From contig JAGVRJ010000001.1 in NCBI GenBank assembly GCA_019059635.1, positions 2,728,001 to 2,792,000 on the forward strand: a stretch of DNA of 64,000 nt, in the 5' to 3' direction. The translations under genes were made by a program, and so were the position numbers. The notes beneath the pieces were generated by a model. The model had not been told where the DNA came from, did not search any database, and worked only from the letters and a program-made list of their open reading frames with translations. The stretch is from Proales similis (Eukaryota; Rotifera; Eurotatoria; Ploima; Proalidae). Positions 10,725 through 23,017 of this stretch are shown piece by piece; positions within the stretch are counted from its first letter, which is position 1; each line of letters starts with the position of its first letter.

Positions 10725-12826
10725 AAGGAGAAGGAAAGAAAAGAGCAAAAGAACAAGCTTATCGGCAATAGATCTCGTATTTCACTAAATGCCGTGGATG
10801 AATGAATGAGGAGTAGCAGCCTTAAAAAGTAGAGTTGGCTACAGCATTCCGACTCAATTTCAACAACCAATCGCGTCGGCTGCCGCAGAGTGGCGCTTCT
10901 AATCTAAGAGTGAAATGATTCCGAACCGTGGCACATAAAAGCGAGTGCCGACGCGCAAATACCTGTAAATTTGAAGAAGCTCCAAAAAATAAACACGGCC
11001 ACACGATGATGGGTGATAATGTCACTTATTTCGCTTGCCTCGCTCGCTAATTTCGCCGATAAGAGGCCGCTTGATTAGAAAGGAGAAACGGGAAAGAGAA
11101 AAGAACAAGGAGAGAGGCGCGCACTGACTTGAAGTTTGAGTGGTGCGTTCTTAATTAAGGAAGAGCGGAATGAGTCAAGCTATGTTTGAAAATTAATATT
11201 CATTATGCTCGAAAAGCGAATGGAGCGATGGCGCCCGGTGAGAGCGGCACATGCCCGCTAGGCGGTTTCTAGTGAAAGAACAACTCGAAATTCCAGCCAG
11301 TTCAATTAGTCGTTATACAGTTAGAACTCGCCTGACAGGTTTGTCTATGCCTTGCCAAGTGAGTCCTCTTTTCTAAATTATACCGCCAGAGCAACAAATT
11401 TTTCGAATGAACTGCGCGCTGCTGCTGTTGCTGCTGCTTGTAATCATCGCCGTCTTGTAAAATACGGTGGTGATCTGTCAGCGACATCATTCGACTTCCC
11501 TCATCGTCTACCTAAAGTGCTCAATAAAGGCAAACGCTTCCTGCACCGCGCATACGCACTCTCAGTTAGAGACACGTCTAACACAATAATTACAAACTCG
11601 CATGAGCGCCGCAAGTACCCGGTCGATTCTAGTGACAGTGCTTTCATTTGCCGCTTCCGATTCTTAATGCAAGCCAAAATAAAATGCTGATATGCTGGTG
11701 CCGAGCTGACCAAAGTGATTTGAAACGATTCTGCCAAACGCAGACACTTGCTCGCTTTAACCGTTCATTCGTCAGACGCAAACTAGTTTCATTGGCCCGA
11801 TAATGAATAGAGCAGAGCAAAAAGAGTGAATGGAGCAAGTTGATTTTTATGCAGTAAATAGCTCTTCTCTTTATTGATTGGCTGTCGACTTAACTTCTTC
11901 ATTGTCGACAAGCGCCCAAAAGGCGATTGGCTGAGAAGAGAAAATCGTTATTGTAAATGCACGCGCTCACGCACGAAACTTGCTATCCGGCGTCTATATC
12001 ACGATCTGCACACGAACCGTGTTGACTCGTTAAATTAAACTTAAAGCAATTTTCTTCTGCTTCTTGTTTTAGGATTCTGACTCGCCATGCCGAATTCAGG
12101 GCACTAATTTCGGCGAATTCTCAATTGCCTGACTATAATAGACGCAGAGTTCTACTCCGAGCGAACGCCTTTGCTCGTTCGCTGTTGAACAGGTCGATAA
12201 TTCTGTTAGTTAAGCACCAAGCACTTGAACCTGCGCAAATAATAGGCTCGAAAGCTAACGCTCGCGTTATTAGCTAGCAGAGCTGAACACACACATCGAA
12301 ATCCTACTTGTTGTTGACGAATTGGCGCAGTACTCCAGTGAAGACTGGGCCGGCTTTTATGCGGCTCAAGTAGATAATAATTAATGAATGAATGAGAAAA
12401 GTGAATGGGCAGGCAATATCGGTCTGTTATTAATACCTTGGCAATGGGCTCAAAAATTGATCGCTATAATCCAACTTGATCGATATGAATCTCCACACAG
12501 AGTCTGCACACAGAGTCTAATTTGAATGATACTCTGTTCGGAGCAAGTCAAGTACGAGTACTTGAGGCAGCGTGCGAGTTAAATATTTTCGCTACGGTTA
12601 TATTCCACTTTATCCGAAAATATTTTGCAACGCTCGAGCGAGCAGATCGATGCTAACTTGCGTCGAGTGTAATTTGCTTTCCAGAAGGCTTAATTAACGC
12701 TGCCGGCCGAGGCAAGGAAGGCACGTACACGACAAGTTAAGCGCGCACAGGCATAAAGCGCTTTTGCTTTTTGGCTCTCGTGAGTTTACAAGAGGCGCTA
12801 ATGTTGTCGTTCCCCCCAAATTTCAT

Positions 12827-12848
12827 GATGATGATGATCATCATCATC
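12827..12848. repeat. 22-bp perfect palindrome made of ATG/CAT triplets
   Basis: A run of GAT triplets turns into its own reverse complement around a central GATC, giving a perfect 22-base inverted repeat with no spacer. It lies in the gene-free region upstream of the Myt1-family gene. Confidence 0.85.
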
Positions 12849-14726
12849 TGCCGCGAATTAACAGGAACATAGAGGTAGGCAGGGGGCTTAGAACGCGTGA
12901 ATGAACGCTTAAAAATCACACGCTCTGACGCTTAAAATCCAACAGTTTCGTTTAGTTTACTTTACTTCCCGTCTTCCGCACATACGAAAACGGGTCGCAA
13001 ACACCGGGCCAACAACAGCCGGCTGGCCGGTAAGCCGACTACGAGCCAAGCAGGCTTCCGTTTCTAATCGGCCACTAATTCACGCCAGGCTTCATTTTCC
13101 ATCTGCGTTTTAATTTAAGGCGTTTTCTCTATTTAATCAATTTGACATAAATACAAAATAGAGGCAACAAAAGAAACGAGTTGGAAGCAAACTGAAACAT
13201 CTCCTGATCAATAATCGAACGAAAATGGAACTTTTCCGTTTAATTCAAACCGAAATTAAAAAAAAAAATAAAGCCGAGCGGTCAAAGAATATTCGCATGC
13301 CTAATGCCAACCGGTAAGCGAGTCAGAGGGAAAGAAGAACAAAGATATAGACGAGCTGAAATTGTGTCACACGGTGAGTGGCAAAATCAGATCGCAAAGC
13401 GCATTGTGAATTCCTGTTAAGTTAAGCCGCGACTTAGCAGGCTTTCAAGACACCTGCTCCGTGAGGCATTCAGCTTTCAATTTCCGTATTATTTAGTGAC
13501 ATACGACGATGTAGACAAGTTAGAAAGAGGGGTGCGACACCGGCGCCCTGGTGCGCTCTCGTTCGTCGAACAATGAATTAACTTGCTGGCTCTCTGCTTC
13601 GCTCCTTTCAACTATGCAGTGTCTTTGGTCGACTAATGAATATTGATTATTTTACTTAGAGTCGCAAATCGAAGGAAAGGGCGAATGTCTGTTCCGGCAC
13701 GCGATACAAGTCGCCTGAATCGATGCTGTTTGACGACGCAGCACATGGTTGGCCAACTAGACTTCTACTCAGCTCTAATTAAAACTTACATTTTGTTTTG
13801 CGGCAAAGCCTGGCTGATTCACCTCCGAAAGGAGTTGATTGCTATTAGTTCCCTGATGACGACGATGATCAGGTAGCTCTTCGTCTGACTAGGCTGATCA
13901 AGCCAATTAGAATAATACGCATTGACAGATGGCTATTTTGACTAGCCATTTCTCTCTCTCTCTTTCTGTCTTGGTGTCGGTCGGGCGTCTCAAGTTGAAT
14001 ATAAGATTTTCTCTCTTTTTTATAATGAACAATGCACGAAATGGCAACTCGTCATGAAAAAAAAAAAAGCTGTGCACCGAGTCAAAAATCCGCTTCCTTC
14101 ATTCGATACGAATATAATCTGCGTCGAGCACTGCTTTATTTAATTACCGTTAATTATAACTCATTAAGCTAGTCAGCATCGAACACCAGGCGATGAAAGT
14201 GTATATTTGAAGAAAGAAGAGAGTCGAACGCCAAAGGTAGAGAGTCCATATGAGCACGCAGATGTATATAATTGACGAGATTTAAGCCGACCGCTACTCG
14301 ATCGTAATTTATCCGTCTGCTCGGGCGTGCTTGGTAAAGGCGGCCCACGAGCCAACTACTTCAATATGATGAATAATGAAGCATACAGAACGCTAATCAA
14401 CGGCTCACTTTTTGGCTCACACTTCAAAAATCGAGTGTCACCTACGCCTATATAGCTTGCGCTCATACCCGTAGCAGCCAATCAGAAGGCGGCTATTTAA
14501 TGCGGTTCAACTTTTCATTCGTCGCCAAGTTGATTAAAAACGCTTTAGCCAATGCTAACTTGCTTTAATCTGCTCGAAATTAGACTGACATTTTTACGCG
14601 TGGCCAAGCCGGCTCTCATCCGAATCAATTTGAATTGGCAATCAATAAACAAGCCAACTAGGCAAGTGAATGCCAAGAAGCGTGCTCTCTGCTCCAAATT
14701 ACACTGCGAATGAAAGAAACTGAACG

Positions 14727-14762
14727 AAAGAGAAAGAGAGAGAGAAGAGAGAAAAAAGAGGG
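14727..14762. repeat. Purine-rich GA tract
   Basis: About 36 bases of almost pure A/G with GAGAGA cores. Confidence 0.75.
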
Positions 14763-15715
14763 GAAAATTATTAGAGAAATGATTAGAGAAAGTAATTAAA
14801 CGAATAAAAATGGACGCGCGAAAGAATTTGCCTGCTGGCTCTGCGTCAGGCAGGTTTTCTAAAAAGCGTCCCGCATATTTGCGTAGACATTTGCGGCGTT
14901 CTTCAATTTTATATCAGTTCCCTGGGCGGTAGCGAGCTCGTTCGAGCAAATCAGCAATTTTCAACAACTTATATCCGATTTGCTTTTCTCTTTGCTCTCG
15001 CGCCACTGAGCACCAACTAATCCAAGTGCCTACAGTAACGAGTAGTTTGATAATTCGCCCAACACCGACGACCAGGCTGACGGTAAAAATGAATCGATAT
15101 AAATTCGCTTCAAGAAATTGCAAACAAATAAACGAGTGGCTTAACTATCGGCAGATCAGAGGCAAGTCGCAGTCTCGCGGCTACACAATCTAATGAACTG
15201 TCTTGAGTAAAAATACTCATCCGAGCCCTTGGTGTGAAGAAGGGCCAAGATGTTGGCGAAATCAGAGCATCCGATTGACGGAAATAGATTTGAGTTGAAT
15301 TGAACAAATGAATAGACGAGGAATTATGTGTGCGAGCTCGGGCAGATAACAAACAAATAAGTGACTGCAAACCAAAAAGCAGTTGTTTCTCCGCCTTATA
15401 TGTTGTGGAACCTAGCGCGTTGCGGGAATTGATAGGACTGCACTTCATTTTCAATTCAATTCAAATTCTCCGCCCATTATTCGTACATAAAGCTTTCTTA
15501 AACACTTGAGGCCCGAGCGGGTGCCGAATAGAAATCGGAGCAAGAACAAAATGAAAGTGGAAGCCTCAGTGGATTCAAATCGATAATTAAGGTGCATTAA
15601 TAATTTCAGTTGAAGTGAAATTTGATGGAAATGGCCAATTAAAATTTCGTTTCACATTCCCTTCTGCTTGCTGCTTTTTTTGCTGCTTCACCATCTCCTA
15701 AATTTCTCTCTTCTT

Positions 15716-15751
15716 CTCATCTCTCTCTCTCTCGCGCTCTCTCTCTCTCGC
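15716..15751. repeat. (CT)n tract
   Basis: CT repeat of about 36 bases with CTCG interruptions. It creates a spurious Leu/Ser-rich open frame around it. Confidence 0.85.
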
Positions 15752-16490
15752 TGGCTTTATTTTCAAGTGAGACTCGAGCCAGTTTGTTATTGTGTCTTTA
15801 TCGATTTTAATCTGAATCAAAACCGCCCAAGTCTATTTGATCTACTCACAGAGCAAGCGAGTGCGCGAGCAGACTCAGAGGCGAGGCGAATGCATTCGCT
15901 AGTGACACTCAAATCGCTTTGCATCCGTCTTTTGGTATTATATTCAACACCTTCTCATTCCCTCCAGTGACTATAATCCCATCTTGCAGCCGGCTACTCG
16001 GCACCAGACTTGATTAATCTATTTTATTAAATTTCTCCGTCAACAATCTTCTGAATAAAAGAGATTTAAACCCATTCAAATCCAGACTAATAGGCCTCTT
16101 TGATTTTCTCACCTTTTATTTCCTTGCTTAGTTGATGCGAAATATGAAAGCAGCACTTGAGAAGCTCTTTTGCTCGCAGCGTCAAATCATTTCTCTCGTC
16201 GGTTTAGATCGACAGTAGTTGGCTGCGTTCAGAAAGCGAACGATATGTTTCTCATTTAGAAATTTTATTGGACTAGAGCATTCGCCAAAGGATGAATTAG
16301 ATTGGAAGGAAATTGCAAATAAATAAAAGTGAGACGGGCCTAAATTCTAGCTAGAATATAAATAAGAAGTAGTCAAAATAATCGCAAATTGGAAGATAGG
16401 ACTGCTAGGGCAAGATGTGAAGCTCATATCAAGCTTTAAGAAGTAAAATTGTCTGATATGTTGAATTGAGTGAGGAAGCAACACGCTTTC

Positions 16491-17745
16491 TCATTTCCAG
16501 ACCTGATTGAACAGTTGGATGAACTTGTCATAGATCATGAACGTAATGGCCACATCGAGACAAACGCGGCTGAGTCTTGGCACAGTTCCTTTGTAGAAAC
16601 TAAATTTTGAATAGCCAGTAAAAACAATCGGTTGAACAAGATGATCAGACAGAACACTTACGCTTTCGGCCCTTCGTTCTTGAGGATTTGCACCGCACAG
16701 TCAAACGTGTTTTTGTACTTGTGTGCCTCCAAACCCTTGTCAAGCGTGATTATGCTATTTTCAAAACGAGTTGTGTTGCGAGACCACACATACTTGCATT
16801 CGGGTTTTGACTACATCTACAGGCGTATTTCCAAACACGCTGGCTGCTCCAGCAATCAGGCCAAAAAGGCCGGTAAGCAGAACCGGCACTTGCGCATTAG
16901 CGTCTTTCTTTGACAATTTACGATACTCTGCCTTGAGTGTCTCCATCACATAGAAGCGGATGGCCTGGTTGGAACCCTGCTTGATTATGGTCGCAGTCAG
17001 GCCTTTGTAAACTCCGCCGATGCCGTATTCTTTCACGATATGCACAACACCATGCGCGAATCCTCTATATTTCGGATTGGCCGAATTTTGGTCGTGGATG
17101 AATTTTACTTTAACTGTCTCCATAGGTGTTACGGCAAGTATGGCTTCCGATACCTTGAATTAAATCAACGCCTTTAGAATGAAAAACATTCAAAATAAAA
17201 TGCGTTCTCTTACTCCTGCACCGAGGCCGCACAGGAGACGAGTGCTGGCTGTCAGCTGGCCTTTATCATTCACCATGTACTTTTTGAACTCTTCGAAGGC
17301 GCCAAATCTGTTTAAACATTCAAAGAAGGTAAAAGAGGTTTATTTTCGAAGCAAATTTCAATAGATTTTCACCTGACCGCACTTTTAGGTATCGAACCGT
17401 ACAACAGCACGCTAAGACCTCGATAAAGACCGAAGAAGCCCCTTTGCTGGATTGTCTTTCGTACGCAGTCCGCTGGACCGGTATACTTTCTGGCAGATCC
17501 ACTCTTGCTTGAACTTTCGTCTAGTTGAAGTTGGGTTTTGACAAACTCAGTTGGATAGGTGATTGAGATTTCTATTCCACCGGTAATGCCACCTTGTGAG
17601 AAACGTTGCTGTATTGTGATTGAACACATGTTAAAGCGTAAAACAGTGAGATACCTGCGATGATTCCTTTTAAGCCACCGGTTGCTTGTGCGGGAGCAGC
17701 AAGCATTTGTTCACTGTTCGGTCGTTTGAATTTGGCTTGGGACAT
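16491..17745 (-). CDS. SLC25A1: Mitochondrial tricarboxylate (citrate) carrier
   Basis: A mitochondrial carrier family protein in about five exons. The start at 17745 ([13 protein letters not shown]) leads to [21 protein letters not shown], with the first P-x-[DE]-x-x-[KR] type motif ([13 protein letters not shown]). The second repeat contains [21 protein letters not shown] and the third [12 protein letters not shown], followed by a last exon ending [14 protein letters not shown]. These are the specific features of the citrate/malate exchanger SLC25A1 of the inner mitochondrial membrane, which exports citrate for cytosolic acetyl-CoA. Six transmembrane helices are expected from the three tandem repeats. 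It is read toward the Myt1-family gene with which it shares no obvious function. Confidence 0.95.
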
Positions 17746-17922
17746 TTTGGTCTAGATTAGATCTTCCTAATAGGCTTAGGCTTTTGAATCTCTTCACAAG
17801 ATTTGCACTGTACTCGTATATTAAAGATCTGTGTTGAAAAATTCGAAATAAAATAAACGCCGATTGCGCTCTTTATCGATCAATACCGAATAAGAATGAG
17901 AGCAACAACGAATTAAGAACAC

Positions 17923-17947
17923 ACAGAGAGAGAGAGAGAGAGAGAGA
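17923..17947. repeat. (GA)n tract
   Basis: Uninterrupted GA repeat of about 25 bases in the 466-base gap between the citrate carrier start and the DNAAF5 stop; the gap holds nothing else recognisable beyond promoter and 3' UTR sequence. Confidence 0.85.
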
Positions 17948-18211
17948 AACGGACGGAGACTAGCAAAAAATGAGACGCGTCCAGGGATAGAAATACGGGG
18001 GCAAGCAAGACTGGATAAATTCAAGCCATTAGACGGACTCTCCTCTTTTTATTCAGATAAATAACAAGCTAGGCCGTCATGAATAATATCAATGCAAAAT
18101 TGCCAAATTGCAAACTGACGGGTCACATAAGCGAATGCGAGTCGCTCGATGGCATAATGAGACTTCAAGATCTACTTGATTTTAGTCTTGCGAAGCTGAT
18201 CGAGCGAGCGC

Positions 18212-21093
18212 TTAGCTATTGTAGTGACAGTGTTGTAGAAGCTGTTCACAATACTCTGCACTTCGATGCTTCTCTTTGACTTTCTCGATCTCTTTGATCA
18301 GTATTGAGCTGCTTAGCAAACTGGCGTGTTTGAGCAGGGCTTTATGAAGAAAAAGCAAATTGTTATCGGAGTCGACTGATTGCAAGGTTGGGCGTGATTT
18401 AAGTTTACCGAATACTTTTTGCTGAATGTCCAAATGAGAGTCGTCGAGATAAAGTAGCAAATTCTCGAAAATCGCCTGCAGGTGAGCTTGGTACAGAACT
18501 TGATCGTAGTCTCCATTGAGGCAATCCACATAGACCCAGAACACTTTGAGCACTTCGAATCGGATCTCATCGCTCTGATCGTCGAGACGTTTTATCAGTT
18601 CTGGATATAATTTATGCAGCTCGTCCTTGCCAAACTCTTTGCCGAAATTCTTCAGCACCCAAAGCAGAATATTGCAAACGTATAGACGAGATTGACGATT
18701 ATCATCGTCCAGGTTGGCCAATAATGTCTTGAACAGCGAGTCAAGAGTGCTCTTGGTGATCTGTTGTTTGATCGTTCAATCCATGCAACTCTATCTGACC
18801 AGATTAATGCTTAGACTTACCTTGAAATTCTGAACCAAATCGTTTTGCATTAGAATTGCTAGGGAAGCGATCGCTGTCATTCGAACGGCAGCCGCAGACC
18901 GGCCTGCTTTCCAAATCAGATTCGGAAAAATCATTTGATTAAGGATTTCTTCGAATGATTGCTCCAGGAAATTATTTTCGGCCACTTGGAATTGCGGCCG
19001 TTCTTCTTCTCTGTTGAATATCTCTGGAATGAGAAGAAGAAATTTGCTTCGAAGTTGAGCGTCTCGATTGGGATCTAACGATGCTTTGAGAACAAACAAA
19101 ACAAGTTCCAGAGTGTTTGTTTCGATGCCTTTTAAATTATAAGTCTTAGCAGCCATAAAGGCTAAATGATCTAAAGTGCAGTACCATAATCGCGCAAGAG
19201 TTTTGCAAATATAATTGGCTCAAGAGAATTGTCTGTCCACGACTCACAGTCCTCCTTCAGCTCTTGAATGAGTTTAAGGGTAAAATCGCTTTTAAATTTC
19301 TCTTGGTCCAGACTGCTTAGAATATTCTTGGCCTAGAATTGCAGAAAAAAACCGATTCTTTTTGAACCAAAACAGTTTTTACTTGAATTTCTCTACCTCT
19401 ACTCGTTTATCTTGGTCGTTTGTCAATGCACTTGTGTAAAAGACTATTTTAAATATAGAGTATTCGAGATCCGACTTGCTCTCGGCAATTTTTTCCAAGC
19501 CAGCCCTCAAAGTCGAGCAGCAGTCGAGAATTCGGGCCAACAAACGCTCCTGAAGAAAAAGGCTGCATTAACAGGTTTGATATTGAATGTAAGCGAGTTT
19601 ACGTCAACTGTGAGAGCGATCTCTTCCAGATATTGAAGACATTTTAGGAAGTTGTCTCGGTCCAAACAATCGCTTAGATGACCAATGACAAGACCGTTGA
19701 GTATGTGTACAGAGCCAGAATTGGCCGAGGCGAGTCGTTTAGCGTTGGCAAGGTGAATTTTAAGTGTCAAAGACGGATCAGTGAAGTGGCCCAACAGACG
19801 AGCAGAGTCGAACGCATATCGCTGAATAATATCCAATTCCTCTTGACCAGCTTTGAATAAGATGCTCATGACGTTGTCTAGATTCTGGGTGTTGTTCGCT
19901 TCAGACTGCCAGACTAGAACATACGTGAGCTGAATAGACTTGACACGTGTGGCTTCAACCCAGTCGGTGATGTCGTTCACTAGACCGGGCAAGATTTTTC
20001 CAGCATTCGACCGAATAAGCTCACGACAGCCAAGATTGGGTCTGCGCTCTTTAACTTTTGAAAAGGGTTGAAAAGTGAAAGCTGAAAGCCGCTCGGTAAA
20101 TGAAAGCTTACGTTCAGATGGATAGTTCGAGGGGCATTTGTCTAGAAAATTGGCCTTGTCTTTGAGCTCTTGGTCGTTTTCTTTCTCATATTTTATGCCA
20201 GCGTCCCACCACAAAGTTTCGGCCAGCTCGCGAATCTCAGGGCTCTCGTCGACAAAGCCTGTGAGAATAAGCGGGATCAATCGATGAAAAAAGGAGTATC
20301 TGTCCGGAAGTTCAATCAGCCAGCAGCCGACTAGTTTGATCACGGCGACGCGAACCATGTTTGCGTGATCGAACAGTCTCTGGGCCAAATGCGGAATGAT
20401 ATCCGGCACCGGCTTATTGTTGCCGTGGAGAATAACTTCGCCAATGCATTCGACCATATCTCTTCTCACTCTTGAGTGCTGGTGCGTTAAATTGGCCAGC
20501 AATGGCTTAACCATCGATTCAGACTGCATGTGGAAATTGGAGCCTGCCAGATTGCGGGCCAACAGTTGCGCACAGGCGCAGCCTTTCTTCTTCACTTCGT
20601 GGTAGTTGTCGTTGAAGCCATTGTTCAAGATCAATATCAACTCATGCAGATGAATTTCAAAGTCTTTTTTGCTCACAGAAGACCGCCAGTCAAGAAGCAG
20701 ATAAAGTAGATCATATTGGAGGAGGCGAATCTCCTCGCTGGGCTCTTTGACTTCACATTCGCCTAATCGCTGCTTCAGAGTCATAATCATCATCGAGCTC
20801 ATCTCAGAGTCCCATTGGCCACTTTTTTTAGCTTGCTCCAATATATTTTTCACCAGCTCACTTGACTTTTCTCGAATATTTTCCACAGGATCGAACCACA
20901 GGTTCAATGCTTGGCGGTAAACAAATTTTACTGCTTCTGGCGAGAATTGCTTGTCGAGGTCAGCACAAGTGAGCTGTTTCCCGATGCCTTCGACCGCTTT
21001 TTTTCGCTGAAATTTACTCTCTTCTTTGATGCCTTGAACAAAGCGGTTGATCGCTTGTGCAACGAACGGTGTTGCGTTTTCTACTTCGCTCAT
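18212..21093 (-). CDS. DNAAF5: Dynein axonemal assembly factor 5 (HEATR2), HEAT-repeat protein
   Basis: The long first exon from 21093 encodes HEAT repeats and then the segment CPSNYPSERK..RPNLGCREL, followed by GKILPGLVNDITDWVEATRV, which is specific for HEATR2. Later exons (about 19560-19360, 19156-18830, 18721-18212) continue the helical repeats and end with IEKVKEKHRSAEYCEQLLQH, matching the family C-terminus. The spliced length, about 850 residues, equals that of human DNAAF5 (855). The protein acts in the cytoplasm in preassembly of outer and inner dynein arms, so the organism should build motile cilia or flagella. Exon borders in the middle part were assigned only approximately. Confidence 0.93.
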
Positions 21094-21139
21094 TTTACTC
21101 TTTGATTCTGCTTGTCAGGCACATACACACACCCACAAA

Positions 21140-21229
21140 ATGTCTGGAACGGACAGTGAGGCCAACTTATGGACTACGGTTGCTATGGTTGCCACAACTA
21201 TGTCCCTGGCTATTTTTATTTTCTTTTAA
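21140..21229 (+). CDS. Possible 29-residue transmembrane micropeptide, sarcolamban-like
   Basis: A 29-codon frame with a favourable start context (cacaaaATGt) begins 47 bases beyond the divergent DNAAF5 start. The peptide has a short polar N-terminus, MSGTDSEANLWTT, and a single hydrophobic segment of about 16 residues ending in IFIFF at the very C-terminus. The S-E-A-x-N-L-aromatic-T-T pattern followed directly by one membrane helix resembles insect sarcolamban peptides, which inhibit SERCA; here one residue is missing between A and N. The resemblance is short and could be chance, and no transcript evidence is available. It is too short for usual gene finding. Confidence 0.35.
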   Translation: MSGTDSEANLWTTVAMVATTMSLAIFIFF

Positions 21230-21685
21230 GAACGAATTCTTCAATTTTTTGAGCCGAATACGAAGTTAGTTCTGTCATGTGAGCAAAATTTTGTGACTCG
21301 TGCCGGATCTTGCTTTGTCTGATCCAAATCTCAGGGATCCTATTTTGTTTTCAGAGTTCAGCCTTGAAAAATCAGACTCTCGAGTCCAGCCAGATCCAGA
21401 GCCCTTACAAAGCACTTAAACTCACTTGAAATGACTGCGGGAACAATGAATTTAATCAGAGTTCAAATCATCAGTCAAGAGGCTTGTCAATGAGCCGAGA
21501 GCGAGTACTAGGCCGGCTTCAAATTGCATGCGATCATTTTTCGTATTCAAAAAGTTTGTTATATGTGCGCTCAAGATTTGAAAGTCTGTTGCTTTGAAAA
21601 TGCTGAATACTGGTCGCTTGATTGATGACTTTGATTGCCTCATGCAGTTTAGACCACGCGACTCGCCTCAATCAGATAAGCAAAA

Positions 21686-22562
21686 ATGACCGAGAGATAT
21701 GGCTTCTCGCTGACTACTTTCAGTCCGTCTGGAAAACTCGTGCAGATCGAATATGCTTTGAACGCGGTGGCTGCTGGAGCTCCGTCTGTTGGCATCAAAG
21801 GTTTCCTTTTTGAGCTTTTTGTTTTTGCTTTGGTTCGGCAAGTTAATGAACCGATTCAATAGCTACCAATGGCGTGGTTTTGGCCACCGAAAAGAAACAA
21901 AAAACGTGCCTGAACGACGATCGAAGCTTGAACAAAGTCGAAGCCATTTGCGAAAACGTCGGCATGGTCTACAGTGGCATGGGGCCCGACTATCGTCTCC
22001 TGGTTAAATATGCAAGAAAGCTGGCGCAGCAATACAAAACCATGTACGATGACTCTATTCCGACCGTGCAGCTTGTAAAGCGAGTGGCTGATGTCATGCA
22101 AGAGTACACTCAGTCTGGGTAAGTGCAGACAAGAATCTGCTTTTCAACGGCTTTAAACAAATCCAAATAGTGGCGTACGTCCATTCGGAGTTTCGCTCTT
22201 GATTGCAGGATGGGACCACGACGAGGACTGTCCCTATTTGTACCAGTGTGACCCGTCGGTAAGATGAATATTAAACCAATTACCGAATGGACGGTGACAA
22301 TCTAGCTTGTTAGGGAGCCTACTTTGCTTGGAAAGCAACAGCGATCGGAAAGAATCACATAAACGGCAAGACATTCCTTGAGAAGCGTTACTCAGAAAAC
22401 TTGGGACTTGAAGACGCCATTCACACGGCCATTCTGACTCTGAAAGAGTCGTTTGAGGGTCAAATGACCGAAGACAACATTGAAATCGGAGTGTGCAATA
22501 AGGACGGCTTCAGAAAGCTCACACCGTCTGAAGTTAAAGATTACTTGGCCACCATCGGTTAA
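21686..22562 (+). CDS. PSMA2: 20S proteasome subunit alpha type 2
   Basis: Four exons. The first starts [20 protein letters not shown], the conserved alpha-subunit N-terminal helix and YxF-SP-GkLxQIEYA signature, and ends at a GTTTCC donor after GIK. The second starts after CAATAG near 21863 with [14 protein letters not shown] and contains [10 protein letters not shown]; the third has [14 protein letters not shown] and the fourth [19 protein letters not shown]. These blocks are those of PSMA2. The protein is a structural subunit of the outer rings of the 20S core particle. The C-terminus DYLATIG is of normal length (human 234 residues). Confidence 0.96.
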
Positions 22563-22658
22563 AATATGGCCAACTTGAATAAGTCTCTTTTGTCTAAAAT
22601 CGGAACTCAAGCAAATTTCATCTTATAAGGCTCGCAAGACGTTCGTCTATTTAATTCT

Positions 22659-22664
22659 AATAAA
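22659..22664 (+). terminator. Poly(A) signal of PSMA2
   Basis: AATAAA about 97 bases after the stop. The remainder of the 455-base gap up to the LMBR1 stop looks like convergent 3' UTR. Confidence 0.6.
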
Positions 22665-23017
22665 CACAATAAGCCAAATCCAAGCGGGGTTAATGAATCT
22701 TAATTTTATAGAAAAATCCCGACTAGTGTCCGATAAATGCCTTTGTTTTATTTCCAGCATAACAAATAGACAAACAAACAAGAAGTGGATGCCTGGTTGG
22801 ATCACTGTGCATTGGATAGGAAGAAATTGGAAAATAGTCGGTCGCTTATAACCAACTCAAGTTAGATTATCTAAAGCCCAACTGAAACTCGAAGATGGTC
22901 GTATTTACATGCGTTAGGGAAAAGAGCGAATCAGGATCCTACAACAGCAATACTTTTAGGTAACGTAGAGCATTAAAACTTTGATGGGTCAAAACGACGA
23001 TGAAAACACCTTGGCTC

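Larger units (their letters stand above)
9991..16490. other. 6.5-kb gene-free region upstream of the Myt1-family gene
   Basis: No frame here resembles a known protein and none pairs with neighbours through splice sites. Open frames of 60-120 codons occur only by chance or in CT/GA tracts. The sequence holds simple repeats (listed separately), AT-rich TAATTA-type cores (for example ttaattaa near 10681 and near 11152) and many short dispersed motifs. In a window where genes otherwise sit a few hundred bases apart, the most economical reading is cis-regulatory DNA of the Myt1-family gene, possibly with its non-coding 5' exons. No RNA gene was identified by eye, but one could be missed. Confidence 0.5.

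Noticed and set aside
15668-15970. 100-codon leucine-rich frame
   Set aside because: Produced by a CT microsatellite, with no coding character outside it.
18079-18279. 66-codon frame on the plus strand
   Set aside because: Overlaps the last exon of DNAAF5, whose minus-strand reading matches the family; the rest is 3' flank.
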